Shown piece after piece: positions 9,623-17,642 of a stretch of 57,001 bases of DNA (the stretch's first letter is position 1; each line of letters starts with the position of its first letter). The notes beneath the pieces were generated by a model. The model did no database searches. It was not told where the DNA came from and saw only the letters and a program-made list of their open reading frames with translations. The stretch spans positions 1 through 57,001 of the forward strand of contig CAIUDH010000016.1 in NCBI GenBank assembly GCA_903897855.1. Direction: 5' to 3'. The position numbers and the translations under genes are program-made. The DNA is from an uncultured Bacteroidota bacterium. Lineage in GTDB: Bacteria; Bacteroidota; Bacteroidia; UKL13-3.

Positions 9623-9652
9623 TTGTACAGCACATAAAAGGTTTTATCTTTG
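9623..9652 (+). promoter_or_regulatory. Promoter of the exbB-exbD-exbD-tonB operon
   Basis: TTG at 9623-9625 and TATCTTTG at 9645-9652 are separated by exactly 19 bp, a full match to the Bacteroidota primary sigma-factor consensus. The exbB ATG is 49 nt after the -7 box. Confidence 0.8.
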
Positions 9653-9701
9653 CAACAAAATTAAAAATCAATCTTAATAGTTAAATTTTCATTTTCGCAT
9701 T

Positions 9702-10538
9702 ATGGCAAACACTTCTAAACCTGCAGCAACTAAATCAGGTGCTGGCAATCCTACCTCAAGCGTAAACATTCCAATGTCGTTAATTGTGATTCCGCTTTTA
9801 TTCGTGGTGAGCATCTTGATATACATGTTTGTATTTGGGAATGGCTCTCACTTTGAAGGCAATACGAATAGTGGCAAACCATTACCTGGAGATTATTTCG
9901 GACAAGTATATAAAGGAGGACTCATTGTTCCTATCCTGATGACGATGTTTTTAGTGGTTATCACCTTTGTTATTGAGCGTTTCTTAACCATCTATAAAGC
10001 GAAAGGCAACGGTTCGACCGTGAACTTCGTACGCAAGATTAAATTATCTCTTGCGGCCAATAATATCGACGGTGCTATCAGCGACTGTGATGCTCAAAAA
10101 GGATCGGTTGCAAACATCGTACGTGCCGGATTGATGCGTTATAAAGTTGCCATCGCCAGCGACGACATGACTAAAGAACAGAAAATAGAGTCGATACAAA
10201 AAGAAATAGAAGAGGCTTCTTCTTTAGAGCTGCCTATGCTAGAGCGCAATTTAGTAATCTTAGCAACCATTGCTTCGGTGGCTACTTTATTTGGTTTATT
10301 AGGAACGGTTTTGGGTATGATTCGTTCATTCGCTGCCTTATCGCAAGAAGGAGGTAGTGGTGCAGAAGCCCTCGCTACAGGTATCTCAGAGGCCTTGATT
10401 AACACGGCCTTAGGTATTGGAACCTCTGCTTTAGCGATCGTTATGTACAATGTATTCACCACACAAATTGACAAACTTACTTATGGTATTGATGAGGTAG
10501 GTTACAGCATTGTAACCTCTTTCAAGACTCATAGCTAA
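9702..10538 (+). CDS. exbB: ExbB/TolQ/MotA-family proton-channel subunit
   Basis: Inner-membrane channel subunit that, with ExbD, uses the proton motive force to energise TonB. It is 278 aa with hydrophobic segments near residues 26-46, 72-94, 182-205 and 230-252. The conserved ExbB/TolQ core reads VILATIASVATLFGLLGTVLGMI followed by ALATGISEALINTALGIGTSALAI. The extra N-terminal membrane segment and Ser/Thr-rich start are common in Bacteroidota ExbB. First gene of a four-gene operon with two exbD genes and tonB. It probably drives uptake through SusC-type and other TonB-dependent outer-membrane receptors. Confidence 0.93.
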   Translation: MANTSKPAATKSGAGNPTSSVNIPMSLIVIPLLFVVSILIYMFVFGNGSHFEGNTNSGKPLPGDYFGQVYKGGLIVPILMTMFLVVITFVIERFLTIYKAKGNGSTVNFVRKIKLSLAANNIDGAISDCDAQKGSVANIVRAGLMRYKVAIASDDMTKEQKIESIQKEIEEASSLELPMLERNLVILATIASVATLFGLLGTVLGMIRSFAALSQEGGSGAEALATGISEALINTALGIGTSALAIVMYNVFTTQIDKLTYGIDEVGYSIVTSFKTHS

Positions 10539-10620
10539 TTTTTTGTCTTTTTTAAATCCCTGGTGTTTACCTTTTCACAATTGATTTTATTAAGAGAGCA
10601 GGTCACTAAAAAAATATATA

Positions 10621-11253
10621 ATGCCGAAAGTAAAAGTAGCCCGAAAAAGTACCGCAATTGATATGACGGCGATGTGTGACGTAGCATTTTTGCTTCTCAC
10701 CTTCTTCATCCTTACTACCAAATTCAAACCCAAAGAACCGGTCGTGATCGATATCCCTAGTTCTCATGGGAAGCAAATAAAAGATAAGGATATTGTGCTG
10801 ATTTCATTAGCTCCCGATGGCCGGGTATTATGGGATATTGACAACCCGAAAATCCGTGTGAGCACTTTAGAGCAGATGGCTGAACGATACGATATTAAGT
10901 TCACCACCGACGAATACACTAAATTTAAAAATGCGGGAGCTATTGGTGTCCCTATGAAAGATTTAAAAGCATGGCTTTCTTTAGAGGTGGAGGAGCGAGG
11001 TAAAGTGTCGGTGCTTAAAGGAATCCCTAAAGATACGACCTTGGTTGGCAACGAATTGGGCGATTGGTTAATATGCTCAAAAAAGGCCTATAAAGCCATC
11101 CTAGACAAAAATGCGATCATCGCCGTGAAAGGGGATCGAACAACAGATTATCCTTCCGTGAGAGCGGTAATCAAAACCCTTGAATTAAAAAATATTCTGC
11201 GTTTCAACTTCGTGACAACACTCGAAGGCAAAGAAGAAACCGCTTCAAAATAA
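10621..11253 (+). CDS. exbD: ExbD-family biopolymer transport protein (first copy)
   Basis: A 210-aa protein with a short basic N-terminus, one membrane helix (about 17-36) and a periplasmic domain. The helix holds the proton-carrying aspartate in IDMTAMCDVAFLLLTFFIL, as in ExbD/TolR. The periplasmic part is longer than in E. coli ExbD (141 aa), which is usual in Bacteroidota. It lies 82 bp after exbB and 19 bp before the second exbD. The two ExbD paralogues differ strongly outside the membrane helix, so they may form a mixed ExbD pair in the motor. That last point is inference. Confidence 0.9.
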   Translation: MPKVKVARKSTAIDMTAMCDVAFLLLTFFILTTKFKPKEPVVIDIPSSHGKQIKDKDIVLISLAPDGRVLWDIDNPKIRVSTLEQMAERYDIKFTTDEYTKFKNAGAIGVPMKDLKAWLSLEVEERGKVSVLKGIPKDTTLVGNELGDWLICSKKAYKAILDKNAIIAVKGDRTTDYPSVRAVIKTLELKNILRFNFVTTLEGKEETASK

Positions 11254-11272
11254 CAATATAAGATTTCGCATT

Positions 11273-11872
11273 ATGGCAGAAATGAATACAGACTCCGGTG
11301 GGGGTCATAAAAAGAAAAAAGGAGGATCTCGCTCTAAAAAAGTTAGCACACGGGTGGATATGACACCCATGGTTGATTTGGGCTTCTTACTTATCACTTT
11401 CTTTATTTTTACCACCACCATGAGCAAGCCGGCTTCCATGGAAGTGAACAAACCCGACACGGTGCATAAACCACCTGTCGACATCCTCATACCCGAATCG
11501 AGAACCATGACGGTGATGATGGGCAAAGACGATAAAGTATTTTGGTATATGGGTATCAACGACCCGGACAACAAAAAAATACCTCAAATACATACCACTG
11601 ACTATTCGGAATATGGCTTGCGTAAAACCCTGCTCGAGTCGGATAAAGTAGCCAGAGAGAATAATCCTAACCCGGCAGCCAGAAACAAAAATGATAGCGC
11701 CTACTCCAAGGAAGGACTGATTGTAATTATTCGCCCATGCGATAACTCTACCTACAAAAATGTAGTCGATGTATTGGATGAAATGAAAATTACAGAAATC
11801 AAATCGTTCTCTTGGGCCGATATCGCACCAGTGGACCTAACATTATTAGATAAAAGCGGATTGAATAAATAA
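11273..11872 (+). CDS. exbD: ExbD-family biopolymer transport protein (second copy)
   Basis: A 199-aa paralogue of the previous gene. It begins with a Lys/Gly/Ser-rich cytoplasmic tail (about residues 1-25), then a membrane helix with the RVDMTPMVDLGFLLITFFIF signature that holds the conserved aspartate. The periplasmic domain carries an Asp/Asn-rich loop around residues 120-140. It lies 19 bp after the first exbD and 54 bp before tonB, so cotranscription is nearly certain. Paired exbD genes are common in Bacteroidota Ton clusters. Confidence 0.9.
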   Translation: MAEMNTDSGGGHKKKKGGSRSKKVSTRVDMTPMVDLGFLLITFFIFTTTMSKPASMEVNKPDTVHKPPVDILIPESRTMTVMMGKDDKVFWYMGINDPDNKKIPQIHTTDYSEYGLRKTLLESDKVARENNPNPAARNKNDSAYSKEGLIVIIRPCDNSTYKNVVDVLDEMKITEIKSFSWADIAPVDLTLLDKSGLNK

Positions 11873-11926
11873 ATTATTTACCTTAAACCGTTATAAGGTA
11901 TATAGAACAACTAATATTTAAAAGCG

Positions 11927-12724
11927 ATGGAACCTAGAGATATTCAATTGGCCAGCATGGATGATATGGTTTTTGAAAACCGTAACAAGAACTATGGCGC
12001 TTATATATTGCGCAAAATTTACAATAAGCATGTAACCATAAGCACTGCCATTGCCTCTGGTTTATTTGTTATTTTTATTGCCACCCCATATATCATTAAA
12101 GCCTTTGGTGACGCACAAAACAAAGAGAAACTAATCGATTTGTCGGAAGTGGTGCTCGATCAAGCTCCACAACAGGATAAAAACGAACCCCCTCCTCCTA
12201 TAGTTGAACCTCCTCCCCCGTTAAACAGTACCGTTCAATTTACCCCTCCGGTGCCTGTGGAAGATAATAAAGTAACCGAAAACAGGGTTGTCACCGTTGA
12301 CGACTTAGAAAAAGTAGATGCTGGACCAGCCACCGTGGAGGGCGACCCAAATGGGGTAGACCGAAGCTTAGATGACAGCAATAAAGGACCTGTAGAAGTA
12401 GACGATAATACCATTCCTACCTATGTTGAGATCATGCCTGAATTTCCAGGAGGTGAAGGAGCCTTGATGGCCTATGTAAAGAAAAATATAGTATACCCAC
12501 AAGTGGCTTTGGATAATGATATTCAAGGTAAGGTCACCGTCGATTTTGTAGTGGGTAAAGACGGTACCATTCGGGACGTAAAAGTGGTGAAGGGTATCGG
12601 TTTTGGTTGCGACCAAGAAGCGGTAAGAGTGGTAAGTAAGATGCCAGCTTGGACACCCGGCCGACAAAACGGACGTAATGTAGCGGTGAGCTACAAACTA
12701 CCCATTAAATTTTCGACTCGCTAA
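11927..12724 (+). CDS. tonB: Energy transducer TonB
   Basis: Periplasm-spanning protein that transmits ExbBD energy to outer-membrane receptors. It is 265 aa with an N-terminal cytoplasmic stretch containing the Bacteroidota TonB hallmark FENRNKNYGAYILRK, and a membrane helix at about 36-58. A Pro-rich linker (PPPPIVEPPPPL) and an acidic region follow. The C-terminal TonB domain (about 175-265) carries EFPGGEGALMAYVKKNI, YPQVALDNDIQGKVTVDFVVGKDG, and the closing PAWTPGRQNGRNVAVSY. Last gene of the operon, followed at once by an intrinsic terminator. Confidence 0.93.
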   Translation: MEPRDIQLASMDDMVFENRNKNYGAYILRKIYNKHVTISTAIASGLFVIFIATPYIIKAFGDAQNKEKLIDLSEVVLDQAPQQDKNEPPPPIVEPPPPLNSTVQFTPPVPVEDNKVTENRVVTVDDLEKVDAGPATVEGDPNGVDRSLDDSNKGPVEVDDNTIPTYVEIMPEFPGGEGALMAYVKKNIVYPQVALDNDIQGKVTVDFVVGKDGTIRDVKVVKGIGFGCDQEAVRVVSKMPAWTPGRQNGRNVAVSYKLPIKFSTR

Positions 12725-12742
12725 AACATTGTTAAAATTATA

Positions 12743-12780
12743 CAAAAAGCTTCTTTCCAAGTTTGGTGAGAAGCTTTTTG
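12743..12780 (+). terminator. Intrinsic terminator after tonB
   Basis: A perfect 12-bp inverted repeat (CAAAAAGCTTCT at 12743-12754 with AGAAGCTTTTTG at 12769-12780) encloses a 14-nt loop. The right arm ends in a T-run, so on the plus strand it forms a hairpin with a U-tract. It lies 18 bp after the tonB stop. Confidence 0.8.
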
Positions 12781-12814
12781 AATTTAAGTAGTTCCTCGGT
12801 ATAGAAAAATAAAT

Positions 12815-12822
12815 TAACTTCG
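12815..12822 (+). promoter_or_regulatory. Possible -7 box of the dioxygenase gene
   Basis: TAACTTCG differs from TAnnTTTG at one position and lies 18 nt before the ATG. The -33 position shows TTC rather than TTG. It follows the tonB terminator, so a new promoter is expected here. Confidence 0.35.
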
Positions 12823-12840
12823 CATAAAAATATTATTAAT

Positions 12841-13962
12841 ATGTCATTGTCGCCACAAACACCTCCTTCGGTTAACGATTTTTTACCCTTAAACGGTACC
12901 GATCATGTAGAATTTTATGTAGGTAACGCCAAACAGGCCGCTCATTTTTACAAAACGGCTTTCGGGTTTCAAAGCGTGGCCTATTGCGGACCCGAAACAG
13001 GGGTTCGGGATCGTGTAAGCTATGTGTTACAGCAAAATAAAATTCGTTTCGTACTTACCACTCCGTTGACCTCGACGCATGAAATAAACCAGCATATTTT
13101 GAAGCATGGTGATGGGGTTAAAATTTTAGCCTTATCGGTTGACGATGCTTATGATGCTTTTGAACAAACCACCAAACGTGGAGCAAAGCCCTACCAGGAG
13201 CCCAAAACTATGACCGATGAGTTTGGCGAAATACGCACCAGCGGTATCTATACTTATGGCGAAACGGTGCATCTCTTTGTGGAGCGTAAAAACTATAATG
13301 GCCCTTTCATGCCGGGATTTAAAAAATGGGTGACCCCTTTCAATCCGCCTACCGCTGGCTTACTCTATGTAGATCATTGTGTGGGTAATGTAGGTTGGAA
13401 CCGCATGAACGAAGTGGTGAAATGGTATGAAGACGTGATGGGGTTTAAAAACATTTTAAGCTTCGACGACAATCAGATTACCACTGAATACTCGGCGTTG
13501 ATGAGTAAGGTGATGAGTAATGGTAATGGCTATGTGAAATTCCCGATTAATGAGCCCGCCGAGGGTAAAAAGAAATCTCAGATTGAAGAGTATATCGATT
13601 TTTATGAAGGTGAAGGGGTGCAGCATGTAGCCATTGCTACCAGCGATATTATTACCACCGTGCGCGATTTAAAAAGCCGTGGCGTTGATTTTCTGAATAC
13701 GCCCAGCACCTATTACGATGACCTGTTAGAGCGTGTAGGCCCCATTGAAGAAGACCTCGCGCCATTGCGTGAACTTGGAATATTAGTGGATCGTGATGAT
13801 GAGGGTTATTTACTTCAACTTTTTACCAAACCTGTGGAAGACCGTCCGACCTTGTTTTTTGAAATTATTCAACGTAAAGGTGCGAAATCCTTTGGTGCAG
13901 GTAATTTCAAAGCTTTGTTCGAGTCGTTGGAACGGGAGCAAGAGTTACGGGGCAATTTATAA
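12841..13962 (+). CDS. hpd: 4-Hydroxyphenylpyruvate dioxygenase
   Basis: A non-haem Fe(II) enzyme that converts 4-hydroxyphenylpyruvate to homogentisate in tyrosine and phenylalanine breakdown. It is 373 aa, the usual length. Two vicinal-oxygen-chelate repeats are visible. The N-terminal one starts at DHVEFYVGNAKQAAHFY. The C-terminal catalytic one has the iron ligands in LLYVDHCVGNVGW, EGVQHVAIATSDI and LFFEIIQRKGAKSFGAGNFKALFE, the last including the C-terminal gating helix. The rest of the pathway (homogentisate dioxygenase, fumarylacetoacetase) is not in the window. Its stop overlaps that of the convergent aat gene by 6 bp. Confidence 0.96.
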   Translation: MSLSPQTPPSVNDFLPLNGTDHVEFYVGNAKQAAHFYKTAFGFQSVAYCGPETGVRDRVSYVLQQNKIRFVLTTPLTSTHEINQHILKHGDGVKILALSVDDAYDAFEQTTKRGAKPYQEPKTMTDEFGEIRTSGIYTYGETVHLFVERKNYNGPFMPGFKKWVTPFNPPTAGLLYVDHCVGNVGWNRMNEVVKWYEDVMGFKNILSFDDNQITTEYSALMSKVMSNGNGYVKFPINEPAEGKKKSQIEEYIDFYEGEGVQHVAIATSDIITTVRDLKSRGVDFLNTPSTYYDDLLERVGPIEEDLAPLRELGILVDRDDEGYLLQLFTKPVEDRPTLFFEIIQRKGAKSFGAGNFKALFESLEREQELRGNL

Positions 13963-14583
13963 AAAGGCTTCATACTCCTCTCGAGAAATCATTTTAGCGC
14001 CCATGCTTTCGAGGTGCTCGGTATATACCTGGCAATCAATTAATTTGTAGTGATCGTTTTGTGCGAGCCATACCAGTGCTGCTTTGGAGGCATTACTGGC
14101 ATGACTGAACATACTTTCTCCACAAAAAACAGAACCTATTTCAACACCATATAAGCCTCCCACTAATTTGTTCTGATACCAGGTTTCATAGCTATGCGCG
14201 ATCCCTTTTTGATGCAGCTCAATATAAGCTTCTTGCATTTCACGGGTAATCCAGGTGCCCTCCTGCCCTTCTCGCTCGGCAATAGCGCAGCAACGAATTA
14301 CCTCGGCAAAGGCGGTGTCTTTCCTCATCTCAAACTTACCCGATTTAAGCACCTGCTTCATGCTTTTGGAAATACGTAATTCATCGGGATACAGCACAAA
14401 ACGCTCGTGCGGACTATACCATAAAATGGGAGTTTCTTCACTATACCAGGGGAAAATGCCCTTACGATAAGCCATCTGTAACCGTTCGGGGCATAGGTCG
14501 CCACCATAAGCCAGCAAGCCATCTTCATCGGCAATCGCGGTGTCGGGAAACCAAAAATCGTCGGCTCTTAATTCAATAATCAT
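13957..14583 (-). CDS. aat: Leucyl/phenylalanyl-tRNA--protein transferase
   Basis: Adds Leu or Phe from aminoacyl-tRNA to N-terminal Arg or Lys of proteins, marking them for ClpAP (N-degron pathway). It is 208 aa, typical for Aat. Family features include FWFPDTAIADEDGLLAYGGDL, the RMAYRKGIFPWYSE-type segment (here LQMAYRKGIFPWY), ILWYSPHERFVLYP, and VGGLYGVEIGSVFCGESMFS. Its start codon overlaps the stop of the upstream TPR membrane protein by 4 bp, so the two are translationally coupled. The TPR protein has no known link to N-degrons. Confidence 0.95.
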   Translation of the reverse strand: MIIELRADDFWFPDTAIADEDGLLAYGGDLCPERLQMAYRKGIFPWYSEETPILWYSPHERFVLYPDELRISKSMKQVLKSGKFEMRKDTAFAEVIRCCAIAEREGQEGTWITREMQEAYIELHQKGIAHSYETWYQNKLVGGLYGVEIGSVFCGESMFSHASNASKAALVWLAQNDHYKLIDCQVYTEHLESMGAKMISREEYEAFL

Positions 14584-16187
14584 GGTTTATCGGCATGCAG
14601 GTTTGATCGCATCTCATTCCAATTGGGCACCTTCCCCTGTTGAACTTCGACCCTATATCTTGAGAATTCGGCAGCTCTTTTATCATCTTTAAGCTGCGAA
14701 TAAATATCATATAAACTTTGCAAGCTATACATAAAACTCGGCTGCAGTTGTAAGGCTTTGTATTCCTCGGCAATGGCATCGCTTACTCGGTTTAGCTGTA
14801 GGTATGTTTGCGCCAAATTGTGGTGGGTTTGAGGGTATATATCATACACAGAAATAGCCAAGGAATAATAGTTGATGGCGCTGTTATATTCTTTCTTGTC
14901 GTTAAGCACCATTGCCAGATTGTTATAAATACGTGCCGACTTTTTGTTGTATTTAATCTCATTTTTATAAAACTTCACCGCATCGGCCCATTGACTATTT
15001 CTAACCATGGTTTTTGCGGAGTAAATTAAAACCAGCAATAAAGCCAAAATAACGATGAGCTTCTTTGCGTTGGCATTGGCCTGTTGAACCCCCATCGCTA
15101 TTATGATGGATACCCCGATAAAAGGCAAATACAGCCAATGTTCCAGATATATTGCATTACTCGGTATGATACCGGATACCGGGATTAAAAATGCAAAGAA
15201 AATTCCAATACCTAACATCAAGGTACGGCTTGCCTTGAATGAGTTATAGAAAAGATACGCGAAAGCAACAAGCATCATGAGACCGCCAAAACCAAGAGCC
15301 TCGAAGGAAATATAGGCCGCATAGGGCTTTTCAAGATACTGATATGCCGGAAAAACCAACATGCCCATATACCTTGGGAAAATGGTGCAGAAGGTAATAA
15401 AACGCACCCAAAGGCTTTGAGTATAGGCATTATCGGCATGGGTTAGGGAGATGTTTCCTGTAAAATTAAAGACTGTAAATTTGAGGAATAGGAAGCCGAG
15501 GCAGAGTATTAGCACCATGCCTAAAACCCGTTTCTCTGCCTTTTTAATTTGTACTTTCTGGGGTTGCTGATACACCTCTACCAAAAGCAATACTGCGATG
15601 AGCATAATGCTACTCTCCTTGGTAAAAAGAGCCAAGCCCACACTTGCTAGGGAGAACAAAGCGTAATAGATTTTTCTTTCTTTTTTATAATAGAGGTAAG
15701 AAATACTAGCGCCTAAAACAAAGAGCATACTTAAGGGATCGCCTAATCCAGAGATATAAGCAACCGCTTCGGTATTGATGGGATGCACCGCAAAAATAGT
15801 GGCCGCAATAAATGCAGGCACATTCGCAAAACCCAATAAACCGAGGAACACAAAAAGCAAACATACATTGAGTAGATGCACCAGTACAGAAAACACATGT
15901 TGCGGTGTTGCGCCACTGCCTATAATGCTATATATCACAGCATGGCAGAGCGACTGGTTGGGTCGGTAAAAATTACCATCGGGAACCCCGGCACCGTCGG
16001 TGGTACTGTGGGTGTAAATTTGTTTCACATGGTTTAAATCGTGCACATACTGGTTGTTTACAATAAAGGTATCATCGTCGAATACATAATCGCCTCTAAG
16101 CACGGGTGCATATACACCAAAGGTAAGTAGTGCCAGAAAGATGAAAACATAGACTTTGTTTGCTGCAAATTTTTCCAGGAAATTCAT
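14580..16187 (-). CDS. Polytopic membrane protein with C-terminal TPR repeats (TMTC-like)
   Basis: A 535-aa protein with about ten or more membrane helices over residues 10-390 and a TPR region at about 395-515 (units beginning ARIYNNLAMVLNDKKEYNSA and PQTHHNLAQTYLQLNRVSDA). The first loop after helix 1 contains GDYVFDDDTFIVNN, an acidic motif placed as in GT-C glycosyltransferases. The helices-then-TPR layout matches the TMTC/DUF1736 O-mannosyltransferase-like family. It may transfer a lipid-linked sugar to exported proteins, but activity is not shown by sequence. Its 3' end overlaps aat by 4 bp, while its own promoter region faces the divergent saccharopine dehydrogenase gene. Confidence 0.8.
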   Translation of the reverse strand: MNFLEKFAANKVYVFIFLALLTFGVYAPVLRGDYVFDDDTFIVNNQYVHDLNHVKQIYTHSTTDGAGVPDGNFYRPNQSLCHAVIYSIIGSGATPQHVFSVLVHLLNVCLLFVFLGLLGFANVPAFIAATIFAVHPINTEAVAYISGLGDPLSMLFVLGASISYLYYKKERKIYYALFSLASVGLALFTKESSIMLIAVLLLVEVYQQPQKVQIKKAEKRVLGMVLILCLGFLFLKFTVFNFTGNISLTHADNAYTQSLWVRFITFCTIFPRYMGMLVFPAYQYLEKPYAAYISFEALGFGGLMMLVAFAYLFYNSFKASRTLMLGIGIFFAFLIPVSGIIPSNAIYLEHWLYLPFIGVSIIIAMGVQQANANAKKLIVILALLLVLIYSAKTMVRNSQWADAVKFYKNEIKYNKKSARIYNNLAMVLNDKKEYNSAINYYSLAISVYDIYPQTHHNLAQTYLQLNRVSDAIAEEYKALQLQPSFMYSLQSLYDIYSQLKDDKRAAEFSRYRVEVQQGKVPNWNEMRSNLHADKP

Positions 16188-16326
16188 GAGGCAAAATAAG
16201 AATTAATTTTTGTTTCAACCTATGGAAGATGGGTTTCTGAATTGTGTATAAAGCGCAGGTGCATGTTGGTGACCGTAATGGTATTGTGGGTGAGGAAAAG
16301 TGGTATGTTTTTTCGGTGATTTAGTG

Positions 16327-16340
16327 CACTCATATGAGTG
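16327..16340. promoter_or_regulatory. 14-bp perfect palindrome upstream of the LYS1-like gene
   Basis: CACTCATATGAGTG reads the same on both strands. It lies 10 bp upstream of the -7 box at 16351-16358, over the expected -33 to spacer region, a typical place for a dimeric repressor or activator to bind. It sits in the divergent interval between the TPR membrane gene and the LYS1-like gene. Confidence 0.4.
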
Positions 16341-16350
16341 AAATCTGAGC

Positions 16351-16358
16351 TACCTTTG
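16351..16358 (+). promoter_or_regulatory. -7 box 7 nt from the LYS1-like start codon
   Basis: TACCTTTG is an exact TAnnTTTG match ending 7 nt before the ATG at 16366. No -33 TTG is seen. The palindrome upstream may host an activator that compensates. Confidence 0.45.
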
Positions 16359-16365
16359 TAACATC

Positions 16366-17562
16366 ATGAAAATAGGAATCATACGTGAAGGCAAATTGCC
16401 ACCCGATAAGCGAACGCCTTTGGTGCCCCACCAATGTTATGAGTTGATGAATAATTACCCTGACGTAAGTATTGTGGTGCAACCTTCGCCTCACCGATGT
16501 TTCAATGAAGATGAGTTTGCCCGTTATGGCTGTGAAATTAAAGAAGATTTGAGCGATTGCGATGTGCTGATGGGAATTAAAGAAGTGCCTATTGCCGAAT
16601 TGATCTCGAATAAAATCTATTTCTTCTTTTCTCATACCATAAAAAAACAAGTACATAACCGCAAGCTCTTGCGTGAGATTCTCGCAAAAAAGATTACGCT
16701 TATCGATTACGAGACCTTGGTATGGGAAAATGGAAGTCGGATTATTGGCTTCGGCAGGTTTGCCGGGATCGTAGGAACCCATAATGGCTTTTTAACTTAT
16801 GGTAAAAAATTTGAGTTGTATCAATTGAAAGCAGCCCACGAATGCCGTAATTTCCTAGAGCTTAAATTGCAATATAAGACCATCACCTTACCCAATATTA
16901 AAATTTGTTTAGCTGGCGACGGACGCGTAGGTCATGGGGCGCTTGAAATGCTGCAACACTTAAACATCAAAGAAGTTACCAAACGAGAATACTTGAATTC
17001 GACCTTCGACGAGCCTGTTTTTGTGCATTTGCGTGTCGACGACTTATACCAGCGTAAAGATGGTATGGCTTGGGACAAAGCCGACTTTTACCATCATCCT
17101 GAATTGTATGACTGCAAATTTCAACCCTACTATTCAACCACTGACTTGATGATTAATGCCATTTTTTGGAAACAGGGGATTCCCGTTTTCTTCACGAAAG
17201 AAGAGATGAAGAATACGAGTTTCGCGATTGATGTGATTGCCGATATTACTTGCGATATCGAGGGCTCGATACCTTGTACAGTGAAATCGACGAGCATTGA
17301 GAACCCCGTATTTGGCTGGCATTCTTTAAGTGAAAAAGTGGTGGAGCCCTTTTTGAAACATACCGTTGATGTAATGGCAGTGGGAAATTTACCTTGTGAG
17401 TTGCCGTTGGATGCGAGCACTGAATTTGGCACATTCCTCATCCATCATGTGCTCCCCGAATTGATCGACAACGAGCGTGGTTTTATCATCAATCATGCTA
17501 CCATAGCCAGAGAAGGTGCATTAACAGCGTCGTATAAGTACCTCCAGGATTACGTAGAGTAG
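16366..17562 (+). CDS. Saccharopine dehydrogenase (LYS1-like) / alanine dehydrogenase-fold oxidoreductase
   Basis: A 398-aa NAD(P)-dependent oxidoreductase of the alanine dehydrogenase/PNT fold. The N-terminus IGIIREGKLPPDKRTPLVP is the substrate-binding signature of this fold, including the conserved Arg and Lys. The dinucleotide-binding segment reads IKICLAGDGRVGHGALEML. The C-terminal part has the DVIADITCDIEGSIPCTVKSTSI stretch seen in LYS1-type saccharopine dehydrogenases, which interconvert saccharopine with lysine and 2-oxoglutarate. The direction (lysine synthesis or breakdown) cannot be told from one gene. There is no bifunctional LKR/SDH partner in the window. Monocistronic or near-leaderless by its -7 box. 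Confidence 0.85.
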   Translation: MKIGIIREGKLPPDKRTPLVPHQCYELMNNYPDVSIVVQPSPHRCFNEDEFARYGCEIKEDLSDCDVLMGIKEVPIAELISNKIYFFFSHTIKKQVHNRKLLREILAKKITLIDYETLVWENGSRIIGFGRFAGIVGTHNGFLTYGKKFELYQLKAAHECRNFLELKLQYKTITLPNIKICLAGDGRVGHGALEMLQHLNIKEVTKREYLNSTFDEPVFVHLRVDDLYQRKDGMAWDKADFYHHPELYDCKFQPYYSTTDLMINAIFWKQGIPVFFTKEEMKNTSFAIDVIADITCDIEGSIPCTVKSTSIENPVFGWHSLSEKVVEPFLKHTVDVMAVGNLPCELPLDASTEFGTFLIHHVLPELIDNERGFIINHATIAREGALTASYKYLQDYVE

Positions 17563-17617
17563 TGTAGTATAGCCTCCGAATTAATTATTATCCATGGTGA
17601 GTTGTCGATTCACTTCT

Positions 17618-17625
17618 TACCTTTG
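17618..17625 (+). promoter_or_regulatory. Probable -7 box of the PLP enzyme gene
   Basis: TACCTTTG matches TAnnTTTG, 17 nt upstream of the ATG at 17643. The -33 region shows TGG rather than TTG at the right spacing. Confidence 0.45.
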
Positions 17626-17642
17626 CACCCTAAAAAAATATC

